Assembly: GCA_019009955.1 (NCBI GenBank)
Contig: CM032228.1
Coordinates: forward strand, 205,605,001 to 205,669,000
Direction of reading: 5' to 3'
Source: Riptortus pedestris
Taxonomy: Eukaryota; Arthropoda; Insecta; Hemiptera; Alydidae
DNA length: 64,000 nt
In this document: piece after piece, positions 24,418 to 36,200 of the stretch
Layout of the letters: every line of letters starts with the position of its first letter
Position numbering within the stretch: position 1 is the first letter of the stretch
Notes under the pieces: model-generated
The model's database searches: none
What the model was told of the DNA's origin: nothing
The model's input: only the letters and a program-made list of their open reading frames with translations
Position numbers and translations under genes: made by a program

Positions 24418-25655
24418 GGGGAAAGTCCTCTAGTATGGGACACCTAAGCGTTTTTGCAAATTGCAAGATTGTTAAAGGCTAAATCAATTTGCAATTTATA
24501 CTAAAACTAACTTTAAAGGTTTATAAAAACACCCTTTAAAGGAACTCCGTAAAAACCGAATCGATGCCATATTTTTTTCCATTTGAAAAACCCTATACAT
24601 TTTGTTCAATCAAAATGTTGGAGGGTTGTATGGGACACCTTCTATAAAACCAGCCTCACTGTAATTCAACAATACAATATAATTCTAAAATGCAAAATGT
24701 GATAATATAAGGTATTTTATAAATATTATTAATGCTAAATAATTTAATATTTCAAAAACTCGGATTGGTAGTTTTAAATGAGTAGCAAATGGAAAAAATT
24801 AACAGTTTTTACAAAAATAATTCATTTCCTACAGACATCGCATTTGTAAAAAAGACTGTCCTCAATATCAGCACATTTCTTGTGTGACCACCCAAGGCAC
24901 GCGCTACACCAGTCTTCTTGGAAGGATTCACCACAAGCTAGACAATAGGTAACTTCTTTGGTTTCACTGGTTGGTGGTTGATTGTTTTCACTTTATGGAT
25001 CAAATTTAAGTTTTTTTCGGGCATCGCAAGATGTTGGTTGTTTCAGTGTTCTGGTGTTGGGGTTTCTTTTACGCCCACAGATAATTTTCTTTCCTTTGGC
25101 AATGTTTGCCATTTTTTGTTTATTTTTAAGTTTTTCTTCTCGCAACAACCTGTCTTATTACTGTTTTGTCGACAATTTTTACTCCCAGTAAATAAATAAA
25201 TAATTACTTAACCAGTTTATCATATTTAAAAATTATTTATTTATTTGTAGGAAGTCCCATACAACCCGCAACATACCTGTCCCATACAACTGGACTGTAA
25301 TCTGATGGAATTTTCACACTCAAGGGTAAGCTATTAATCCGGTGGGGAATAATCGCTCATAAATTAATTACAATAATCCTTAGGTGCTACCAAAATACTT
25401 AAAACATTTGTATACTTACTTAAAAAGAAGGTAGAATGGTATAAAGTTATCTTCGTACACGAAAGTTTGGTGCAAAATCACTAAAACACTCCTCACAAGA
25501 GAATGCGTTTTAACACAAAATCAAGATGGCTACAACTGGTCTTTGACATGACTGTGCATGTAGCAAAGCCGTTGTAGGTGCTCTCTCTAGTGTTGATTGA
25601 TCAAAACACCCCTTGTCCCATACAACATGCTGTCCCGTACTAGAGGACCTTCCCC
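24418..25655 (-). mobile_element. pogo-like DNA transposon, internally deleted
   Basis: The left end is GGGGAAAGTCCTCTAGTATG. The right end, inverted, is GGGGAAGGTCCTCTAGTACG. Both are flanked by TA. On the minus strand, 25170 down to 24822 keeps a readable C-terminus. A lysine-rich linker (MANIAKGKKIICGRKRNP) leads, through one stop, to a zinc-binding-type tail. That tail reads CLACGESFQEDWCSACLGW, then SHKKCADIEDSLFYKCDVC, RK and a stop. Such C-x2-C ... W-C-x2-C-x2-W-H-x3-C tails occur at the end of many insect pogo/Tigger-type transposases. The catalytic core is gone. The element is 1238 bp. Confidence 0.75.
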
Positions 25656-27033
25656 TATGTATGTGAAGATCTCAAACGATTGGGGAAATGTCCGAACTCG
25701 TCCACTCTTCAGGAGAATACAAATACTGAAGAAGGCTCTTTCAGAGCTTCTGCATAAACATTAGCAACCCTTTTCTTATTATTTAAACATCTCCATGAGT
25801 GGTATCAGTCATTACTCACTGGTTTTGCTTGAGGCAACTCGCTTGTAATTTTTTTCACTTCTTCTTCTCCAGAGAGGAATTTTTACTCCCTTGTACAAAG
25901 TAAAGGAAATATTATCATTATCATTTATTTTGCGTCCACTTTTTGCAACTAAGGGTAATTGGGACGGGCTATCTACAGGTTACCACCCTTTTCTAGCCAG
26001 GGTGGTTTAAGTGTTATTTAATGAGTTCGTCACTAATTAAACTTCTATTGGCCAGGCGGAAATCGAACCCACCAATCTAGGTTTACCACGTGAGATTATG
26101 GTCAATATTGTTACCGCTAACATTTTTGGTTTTCAATTTTCAACTGAAATTTTCGTTTTGACCTCCCCTGAACCCATTTTGACTAATTTGGACTTATGCC
26201 TAATTGTATGTACGCAGATATATATAACTCATAACCCAAAAGTGACTAGGCTTATTTTGAACTTTCATATTTAATACTGATGTACTACCGCCTAGTTGTG
26301 CGCCTCTCGTGGTCAAAATCTAATGGCTGAAACGTTTTAGAACATCAGTATATTATGAACACTAAAACCATAAAAAAGTTGAAATTGGTCCCGATTCGAA
26401 CATCAACATTTTTAATTTTAAATATGTAGATTTTCATGTTGTATATCTTAATATTTACCAATTCTTTTAAAATATAAACTGAAAGTCGTCTTTGGTAAAA
26501 ATAGAAGCTTATTGCACTTTAACATGGGTTTTATTTGAAGTAAATATCTTTAAAAATAAATCAGCCGCAGAGCTAACGTTTGAAAAATGTAAATTAAGCT
26601 GACGCACCAGCAAAAAATGAGCGCTCAAAAAATAATTAATATCTAAAAAAAAGTAAGATTACCGATTTTCATCTCTCTGAACACAGTAAGGACGCATTAA
26701 AATAAAAATAACTGAATAAATTTTGTCAGCCTCCGTCATTGGTTAGTTGATTCAATACTGATTGACAAGATTCCAGTCTATCTAGTGTAGTTTTGTTCCT
26801 CATTGTGTAAATTACTTTGCAGATACATGATTTCCCAACTCAATCCACTAATATACTAAATTGACCGGCCTTCATTTGTTCATCCCTAATGATTTAGTTC
26901 TAGTTTTACGACAATGGTAAACCTTCTTTATGACTAATACTTCACTGCTTATGGAAGTGGCTTAAAATGAGCATATAACGCTTTCATATTTTGTAGAGAG
27001 AATTCTCCTTGAAGTACTGCAAATGCTCCTAAT

Positions 27034-27035
<2 letters not shown>
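25656..27035. other. Intergenic with one SINE
   Basis: AT-rich sequence holding the minus-strand SINE at 25923-26121. Nothing else was recognised. Confidence 0.5.
25923..26121 (-). repeat. tRNA-derived SINE
   Basis: Minus-strand copy with body (CCTGGCTAGAAAAGGGTGG), box B region (GGTTCGATTTCCGCCTGG) and variable arm (CACGTGGTAAACCTAGATTG). The first 30-40 bases of the tRNA-like head are diverged. Confidence 0.85.

Positions 27036-27088
<53 letters not shown>
27036..27088. repeat. (TA)n microsatellite
   Basis: Pure TA run of about 52 bp, immediately next to a Helitron 3' end. Confidence 0.95.
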
Positions 27089-27090
<2 letters not shown>

Positions 27091-27380
27091 TAGCTAAGGT
27101 ACCTGGCTTCGCTTGGGAAATCATTGGAGGCTGAATGATAACGGTATTTGTTTTTGGCAAGATTTTACTGTACAATATTTTTACATTTCCCCGTCTCAGT
27201 GTTTAGGGTTTACACCTGAATATCTAGTAACTAAAGAGAGCTTCTATAATCTTTTTTAGTCTTAAGAAACATGGCGGAGAATATTGATTATAAATAAATA
27301 CCATTACTGAAGCAGCTTTGTTCTGGAAATATTTAGACTTAATAATGAATGTGTACGTTATTCATTTCAAGGCTACTATT

Positions 27381-27475
27381 AGTCCCACCCTGTTTATAAA
27401 AGAGTGGCACCATGTTGATAACCCGTCCCGATTTGCCTCAAAACCACGAAATTGACGTTAATAAATACCGTATTT
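27381..27475 (+). repeat. SINE 3' fragment
   Basis: Carries the body (AGTCCCACCCTG ... GATAACCCGTCCCGATTTGC) and tail (TTGACGTTAATAAATACC) of the common SINE, without the head. Confidence 0.75.
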
Positions 27476-27485
27476 TTATTTAATA

Positions 27486-27717
27486 ACTCAGGTTAGCCAT
27501 GTCAGTTAAAGAGATATCTTTAGTCACACACTGCAAACCGGGTGGTAAAAGTAGCGTCGAGCTTGATTCCCGCATGAGCAATAGGAATTTATTTACTGAC
27601 GCACTCATTAAATGAAATCAAGTCCCATCATGGCTAGAAAAGAGTGGTAACCTGTAGATAAACCGTCCCAATTAACCATAGTAGAAAAATGTGGACGTTA
27701 ATAAATACTAATAATAA
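27486..27717 (+). repeat. tRNA-derived SINE
   Basis: Near full length. Head CTCAGGTTAGCCATGTCAGT, box B GAGCTTGATTCCCGC, body CATGGCTAGAAAAGAGTGG and tail GGACGTTAATAAATAC. It follows directly on the fragment at 27381-27475. Confidence 0.85.
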
Positions 27718-28700
27718 CCAACCATAACTTTCTGGTAACTATGGGGGCCTCTTACTTTTTTTGGTCTTGCAGAATAATCGCGTTTAATACAAAAAATAAA
27801 TAATTAATCAAAAGAAGACCAATTTCGACTCAATTCCTCGACATTACTTAAAGCAATGTGTGCAATGAAAAGAATAATCATTGAGTTGCCACAACTGCGC
27901 ATCAAAATCTCTTTCCCGGCAAAATTCATTAGTGTCCAATAAAATTAACGACTCCCGTTATAATTTATAGCGTATATCTTGTTTATACTTCGGGATACGA
28001 CAAAAGTGTATATGAAAAAAGTTACTTTAAATAACAAAGTAAACAACTTTAATCATAGGCATGTTTGTCGAAAAGCCCATAGTAAATGAAAAATTCCGAT
28101 TTTTCATTTCAGGCTTCCCTTATAACCCCCACTCCTCCTCGATCCCAGCAATTTTAGTATAACATATAATCATGGAGGAGTTATTATTAATTCACATACC
28201 GAATTTTGTTTATTCTGGTTGAGTCTTTTGTTCCCAATAAAATTGTTGACTCCCGCTATAGTTTTTAGCGTATATTTTGTTTATACTTCGTTGTTCGACA
28301 AAAGTGTATATATCAAAAGTTACTTTAAATACCTTTTACCATGTGTATGTTTGCCGAAAACCTAATAGAAAGCGACATATTACGATTTTTCGTTTCAGGC
28401 TTCCCCTATAACCCCCACACCTGTTCGTTCGCAATAATGTTAATATAGCTGAAGAGGCATTGATCTCACCCACATACAGGAGATTCATTGAGGTCGGTAA
28501 AGTATTATTATATGTCCTTTAAAATTGTTGACTCCCGCTTTAGTTTTTAGACTATATCTTGTTTATACTTTGGTATAAGACAAAATTGTACATAACAAAA
28601 GTTACTTTAAATAACAAAATAAACAACGTTTGTTATTTGCAATATTTTCCTGAAAACCAATAGGAAATGAAATATCGCTATTGCCTTCCTCATAGCTTCT

Positions 28701-29291
28701 ACATGTTCTACGCTTATCGTAATTATCGATTTGTAATCTTGTTTCTTTACCACTAATTCCTGAGTAGTTCACTCTACCGAGATCCAAAGCAATACGGATA
28801 TAGCCATATATCTCCATGGGGCTGCAAGGTGGGTTATGGAATTATAGCTTGACCTTTGCCTACATATACACTCTTCCCCTTGGACGTAGTTTTCATAAAT
28901 AGGACAATGGAACATTCGAGAATGTTTCACAAGATGGTTCTGACTATTCTGAAAATTCTAAACTATTTTCGGACATCTTGGACAATCTAGCCCACTCGAT
29001 CGCCTGCTACTCCTTTCATCGACTTTTCAAAACAAGTTTTTTTGTGGGATGCACCGTTTTGTCGTCTGTATCTCAGAACCTCAACCTCCGCAGTTCAAAC
29101 CGAAACGAACTTCATAGATGAATAATAAACTACTTCCCTAAGCTCAAGACACTGATGAAGGCTAAGGAATTATAGCGCGAACTTACCACGCCTACATTTG
29201 ATATACACATTGACTCATGGTTTAGAGCAGAACACTTAAAGACTATATTATATTACAGAACAGAACACTTTAAGACTACTTTATATTGCAG
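28701..29291 (+). other. Upstream of dehydrogenase, nothing firm
   Basis: No coding exon is seen. A 30-bp segment containing GAACACTTAAAGACTA is tandemly duplicated at 29228-29257 and 29260-29291, and each copy ends in a possible splice acceptor (TATTACAG, TATTGCAG). A 5' UTR exon may lie here or further left. Confidence 0.4.
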
Positions 29292-29341
29292 TGTCCCCTC
29301 GAATCGGCTTCGTGGAGTATTATGCAAAGGTTTACTATTCA

Positions 29342-29498
29342 ATGGTTTTGGACATGAGCTCCAGGTTCCCTTACGTCGCTGGCTGCTCCAGGAAAGGATT
29401 CTGCCGCTCAGAGAGAAGATTGGACGGAAAAACCATTATAGTCACTGGTGGAAACGCTGGCTTAGGCAAATCAACTGCAGAGGATTTGTGGAAACGAG
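29342..29498 (+). CDS. SDR exon 1 (cofactor motif)
   Basis: Encodes [33 protein letters not shown] and [16 protein letters not shown]. It ends with one base before GTAATG (phase 1). A TATTGCAG acceptor at 29284-29291 suggests this is not the first transcribed exon. A second ATG at 29354 is an alternative start. Confidence 0.8.
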
Positions 29499-30211
29499 GT
29501 AATGCTATCAACATTTATTATAATGATATAATTTGAAGTATATTAAATTTAAATATATATCTATAGCATGCTTAATGAGATTAACACAAGTACACCCTTC
29601 ATTTTAATAGAAAAAGTAGTATGGATATGAATGAAGTTTCAGATTTTTGGGGCGTTCCTCCCAATACTATAATTAATAAATTCATAACTAAGAACTCCAT
29701 TTACCGAGGAAAAAATGAGAGCTTGTCCTCCTCAACATTCGAAATATATAACGTTTTCATTAAGGTAACCTAAGGCATTACATAAAATCGATTAATAGCC
29801 TCGTCCTTGAAGAAAAAATGAAATTAGGTGATGGGGTTACCGCCTTGAACTGAAAATTTTTTTACTAATTCTCCCAACGATGGGATTATTCGAAAATCCT
29901 ATGCTGGAAAACTATGAAAATACAAAGAATTAGGTCTTGTGCTAAGGTCCATCCTGCCATAGTTCCTGCTATTATTCTAAGCACAAATGGACTAATGCCT
30001 AAAACAAAAATAATGCACACCAAGTATTTAAATCTGCAATATAAAAACTAATGAAAGAAGCACTTCAATGAGTACTTCTTGATGCTGCCAGAACATTTTT
30101 GAAATTCTCGCTGATGCCGTTACATTGGTTTGACTTTTATACATATTTGAGACATAACCTCCCCCTTATTAATTTAAATCAAAATAAGTATATCCTTTAA
30201 GTAATGAGTCA

Positions 30212-30248
<37 letters not shown>

Positions 30249-33200
30249 CTTATAACTGTTGTACTCATATTTTTGTGTAGGAACATTAAGAATATTTATA
30301 ACGACATGTCGAGATTCCCTATTGCTGATCATTCCATATATTTTTGTATAAATTTATCATTAACGGAACATTTGTATTTTCCAGTTCTCCGTCTTCAGCA
30401 TATGCCCCCTATTTTGAGCCGTAACATCTCTAAATATCTAATTTCCAGCTATAATTTCAATAAAGTATTTACATGGGGTCTCGCTATTAACAAGATTGAA
30501 TGTGAAATGAGGGCCTAGGGTTGGCCATGTTAGTTAAAGTGTTGGCTTTAATCTCACATGGTAAACCTAGAGTGGCGAGTTCGATTCTCGCAAATAGGTA
30601 TTTATTTAGTGACGAACTCATTAAACAAAATCCTTAGTTCCATCATGGCTAGAAAAGGGTGGTAAACTGTAGATAACACGCCCCAATTAGCCATAGTAGC
30701 ATAAAGTGGACGTTAATAAATAAATTTAAAAAAATAGAATGTGAAATGGCTTATTTTGTCATTCCTTAGTATACGCAAGACATGAATATCGTGGAAGAGA
30801 ATCATGAGGATACGATAAATTTCATACAGATTTGTTGTAATAGAACTGGATTTCAAATTTCAAAAGAAAAAAACAAAATGTTTAATATTTTCCAGAAAAC
30901 GTAACATTATTCCGCCAAATTTATTACTGGATTCCACCAAGATAGTTTATAGCACATAATAACATTTTTAGGTATAACATAATAAAAATTTTAGGTATAA
31001 CGTTTGATAAGAACTTGACATGATAAAATATCGTTGTTAAATGCAAGAAATCATTGAATTTATTAAGGGTTCTAAGTAATACTAACTGGGGAGCTGACAG
31101 GTGTGCCATGCTTGCGCTTCTATAGGGCCTGAACCTGGTCAATACTGGACTATGGTTGCATAGCATATTCATCTGCCAGTTGTAGCTTTCTCGAAGTATT
31201 AGACGTTATACACAACACTGGAATTAGAATATCAACTGGGGCTTTTCGAACAAGTACCATCAATAATATTTATTTTGACGCTGGAGAACCTCCAATAGAT
31301 TATAGGCGTAAGATGTTGTGTTTGAAATTTCTCACAAGGTCAAAATCATTGAACAGTCCCTGTGTAAATACTTTATTAAACAACCCACACATATAGAAAA
31401 CCCTTAATATTAAGATTTCCACAATACAATGAACACATTATTGACTCTCCCATTTACCCACACAGACAACTCTCCATGCAACCATGGAAAGTAAACAACT
31501 TAATGCACGACCTCAAAATTAAAAGAACTTTAGCCAATTACTAGTACAAAACACACTTACTGACTTCAACCACCAATACACATACCCTACCCATATACAC
31601 GGGCATATCCAAAACTGAAAAAGGTTACTGGTGGAGCGGCTATGCATCCCGCGTGATGCATATGAAATAAGCCTACCTAAAATACACCGCTGAATTGCAT
31701 GCCATACTCTTGAGACTGATACACTTACAGACTACAAACACACTTACATGGCACTACTATATACTCTGATTCATTAAGTTGTTTACTTTCCTTCAAAAAC
31801 ATTTACAACACTCATCCCTTAATTATTCAGATTCTAGAACAAATTTCAAAATTAAAGACAAAAGTGACAATGATGTGGGTTCCAGGACATGAAAACATCG
31901 GATGTACAAACGACGTGGGTAAACTCGCCCTACATGCTACCTATATACAATCTTCGGGCTTTAACTTGCTGGCCCTACCAATCTTACATTTACAAATACT
32001 ACAGACAGCATTAAATGAATGTCAAAAATATTGCCATATAATATCAGAAAATGATCTGCGAGAAATAAAGCCTTGTATAAGCGAGTGGCCATCCACCAGA
32101 CGCCACAATAGACGAGACGAAGTTGTTCAAACACTTAGGAGAGGACACTCATATTTAATGCACTCATACCTCATGACGAGAACAGAAAGACCTCTATTCA
32201 AAGCATGCCATGAATAATTTTGTTTTTGTTTTACATTGGTAAATTTTGAGCCAAATCGCCTAGGTGCTGGTGCTCATGTATAAAATAAATAAATAAAAAT
32301 AACTAAGACATGTAGAATAACTAAACCCAACCGAAAGATTCGTATGGTGTATCTGGAGGTTGGGCATTGGAAATTTAAGAGTTTCCTAGGAATTGTAAAG
32401 AATGACCAATAGGGGCGTTGGCAGCCCCATCAAGAACTGCAATGAAATATTATGAAAGTAATAGAACAATTGGCGTTATAGTTTAATAATCTAACCCAAA
32501 ATTGATAGAGTTCCCTCAATAGTTTGGTAGGCATTTACTGCCTGAGCTTTTTTTATTCTGTTTGTTGGCGAGCAGGTGGTGATGTGATAGTAGCCTGTCG
32601 GAGCAGAGAGCGAGGAGAGGACGCTATTGAAGATATGAGGAAGAATCTGGAACCAGGAGTCAAGGCTGGCCAGTTACGATTAGTTATCCTGGATCTTGGC
32701 TCCTTTGATTCCATCAGGAAATGCGCTGAAGAACTCAATCAGTCGCTTCAAAGGATTGACATACTCATCAACAACGCAGGTCATTTTATTTGAAGTTTTC
32801 AACAACCTTTTTATGACATTAATTTATCTTTTCAAACATGCTTTTGTGGATAAAGTAGGTATATGTTTAACTTGTGGTCATTAGTTTTTTATCTGATAGT
32901 TTTGGAATATTTCTAAAACACTTTGAGGCTAATTACAGCAATATTATCTTATTTTGCAAATACAAAAAAAAAAAAAAAAAAAAAGAAGAGAAAAAGTAAT
33001 TCAAATGCCAGATGTTTCAACACTTCTGGTAGCTTCAGTCTGCAGGGTTGAGAATTACAGGTTCTGTTCATCCGCCTTTGTGCCGTTTCTTATAATGGAT
33101 TATCTATTACTGAACCATTTCTATTATATTTTTTTATAATTTCATTTTTTTGTTGCTATGAGTGAGTAGAAAAAATACCAGATACAATAGATTGTTTCAG

Positions 33201-36200
33201 GCAGTATAGCACAATAGAGAAATGTTGAAACATCCACAAATAGTTGATATATTTCTTTTCGTCAGAGACTATGGACTTTTAACGTTTTCTAATTAGGTTC
33301 TTAGTCATCTCATATTTCTTTCTTGGAGAGTCAATCAGTCTTCACAAGATATATTTCATTCCCACCTATTTCCTTATTCTCCACAGAGTTTATTATTATT
33401 TTAAAAATCATATGAATGGAGATATAATTTTTCTAAAAACCCAATAAGTCCAAATTCATCAAACCTATCGCTCCTAAAACGTAAACAAAATCTTATTTAG
33501 CAAAAAGAACCTCATTAAAATCAATGCTCAATAACAAAAACAAAAAAATTGTCATTATGTTCGGACCATTTTTCTAGCATCACAGACAGCTGTTTAATGA
33601 GAAACTGACTTTTTTTGAAAACATATCAATATCTACCCCAAATTACTAAAAAAAATTAATCTCCTCTACCATAAAATATAGATAAAATATCTGAATAAAA
33701 TTATATAAATATAAAAAAAAAAAAACCAGTGACACGCGTCCAAGAGCAAATTAATTAACTAGGAATTTGACAAAGAATATTTTGTATGAAACACTTAAGT
33801 TTTTCATTTACGGTTTACTCGATTACTATTATTATCACTTTGATAATTCTCACTTTATCTGATGGTACCACTGTTGCGTGAATTATTAAACTTTCTCATG
33901 GCTATAGGATTTTTTATTTTTTTTTAAATTAATCAAAGGTACTTCCCCAATGGTATCATGGGATTACTTGACTCCTAATATTACAATTAAATAAGCATAT
34001 CCAAATTCAAACTTATACATTTTCCTTGAATTGTTAAATACCGATAAAACTAGAAATCTCTGGTCAATTTAGTTAATGTTCTGAGCTTCATATATGTTCC
34101 GTGAGTCTTGGCTCTAACTTGTGATCAGAAAATTTCCTTCCAAAATTATTGTCTTAATAGAAAATTGCTTTTTATAGGAGTAATGGCAACACCCTATGGT
34201 TTGACGAAAGACGGATTTGAGTTGCAATTTGGAATTAATCATTTAGGACACTTTTTATTTACTCTTCTACTCCTTCCAAAAATATTGGAGAGTACGCCTG
34301 CAAGAATCGTAAACGTTTCATCTGCTGCACATAGATTTTGTAAGTAATTTTACTTATGCTACACAAAGCTTCTAGGTCTTACCAAAAAAAATTCCTTCTT
34401 GAAGCCTGGTTGAGTTGAATGGTAATGAGCTCAATTATCATCTTTATTTCACAAGATTTCTTAAGTGATATAACTTATCTTCCTGTTGGGATTTTTCAAA
34501 TAACCATGTAAGTAGCGGGTGTACTGCTTGTTTGAGAAATGTACGAGTATAAGAATAAAATACTCTGTGATTGATGGAGGATATGCAAATGACCTGATAT
34601 GGAGGTCATTAAGGAACGATCAAGGCATAAATGAGTGTGCTAAGATGGGCGACAAATTTTTTTTATTTTTTTTTATTTCGAAAATAACGTGCTGGAATAC
34701 TGTTGGGGGAAATACAGGAGTACTTTTTTGCATTATTCAACTTTTTTTCCCTGATTTTTTTGTAGCATGTAAAACTTATAAAGGGATTCGAGCCCAGCGG
34801 TAAAACCTTTCACAGACTCTGATCAAAGGCATCAAGCAGATGTTGACGTCCAGGTATTTCAGACATTAAATTTAAGGACCATTAGATAAACGAATGAGGG
34901 AATAGGAACCTCAAGTATTGGTATTTTATAGCGTTCCTTGTCCAACCCTTGAACTAAGTTCCAAGAAAAAAAAAGTCTTATAAAGCAAGAAGGAAATTTC
35001 TGTAAACTAATCATGGTGTCTCAGAAATCAATAATTAACGTAAGAACCTATCGAGGCAATAATTACGGCAAAGTGGGAATAAATTAAGGGCTTTTACTAT
35101 TTTGTAGAAGAGGTATCTCAGCAGAGTCCTTGGTGTCCGTTTTAAGGGTCATATTTAACAAATATTACCATGCCAGAACTATTCAAAGACTTTTAGTAAT
35201 AACTAGGGTATTTTGTTAACGTGTAGAAAAAAAGAATGTACCCAACAGTATAACTATAATGAAGAACTGCTTATATTTACATTATTACAAGGGGGCACAG
35301 TACATACTGTATCTACCCTGTGTAGGAATGAAGTTATGGCTATAGAAACCCAAGAAAACCTAGGCTCATTGGACTAGCTTAATCAATACCTTCAAGGAAT
35401 CAATAGTATCAAACATAAATACCACTTACAGCTAGTGTCTAATTGAAATATTCTAGGAACTGAATATTGCTGTAGGAGTGGGTGATGGTGAAAAGTGGCC
35501 ATTCCGGAGCCCGGAAATGGTTATACTCAAGCAAAAACCTTCAGAGCCACATGTTCTTTATCACCTTACCAGTTCGGATATAGCAGCCAGAATAACTACT
35601 GACGCTTTAATAACATTGGAACATAGTGTTGAATGTAGGAATTTAAAGTTATAATGGCCATCCATAATTCCCTTACGAGAACCCGACGCTCTAAAAATGT
35701 GAAATGGTTACTTCAGAATACTACCTTACTCTCCTTCAAGCTATTTAAACTTACTTTACTTCTATTTTTTTTAATATTATATATATCTCATCTTTAACAG
35801 CGAATCAATCATTTATTTGTCAAAGAAGTTGAGGAAAAGGTTTTGTTGAACATAATTATCTATAACATGTTTCCAATATGATCATGAAATGACCAACTTG
35901 TCACAATAGATTCTAATCCATGGAGTAATTTGTTTCATTCTAGTCTCTCTATCAAGTCATCTATATGACATCTGTTAAAACGTGTTAAATATGAAGGATA
36001 AAACTGCTGCAGCATACTTAAAGGGTGTAACAATCTCATTGAAGTACATTCAAAATGATTATTAACATCCCATGGTGCGCTGTAGAAGTCAGAATGAAAA
36101 CTATCTTTATTTATACTTTTTTATGAAAATGTTTTAGCAGACCATATTGTTATTACCAGACGCTATCTAAAAATTGTAGTTTAGATTTTTATAAAATCCA

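Larger units (their letters stand above)
27090..28700 (-). mobile_element. Helitron, degenerate, SINE-interrupted
   Basis: Read on the minus strand, the 3' terminus is CCAAGCGAAGCCAGGTACCT then TAGCTAG. It has the small GC hairpin and CTAG end seen in the two complete copies at 51.5 and 61.2 kb. From 27.94 to 28.70 kb there are about three copies of a 270-bp internal unit (GTTGACTCCCGCTATAG ... GTTTATACTTCGG ... GGCTTCCCTTATAACCCCCA). SINE sequence fills 27.38-27.72 kb. No clean 5' TC end was found, so the right border is approximate. Confidence 0.6.
29500..32575 (+). other. SDR intron 1 filled with retroelement relics
   Basis: A 3.1-kb intron. It holds a LINE 3' fragment (29.93-30.25 kb), a SINE (30511-30727) and a larger Jockey-like LINE relic (30.84-32.30 kb). 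Confidence 0.6.
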
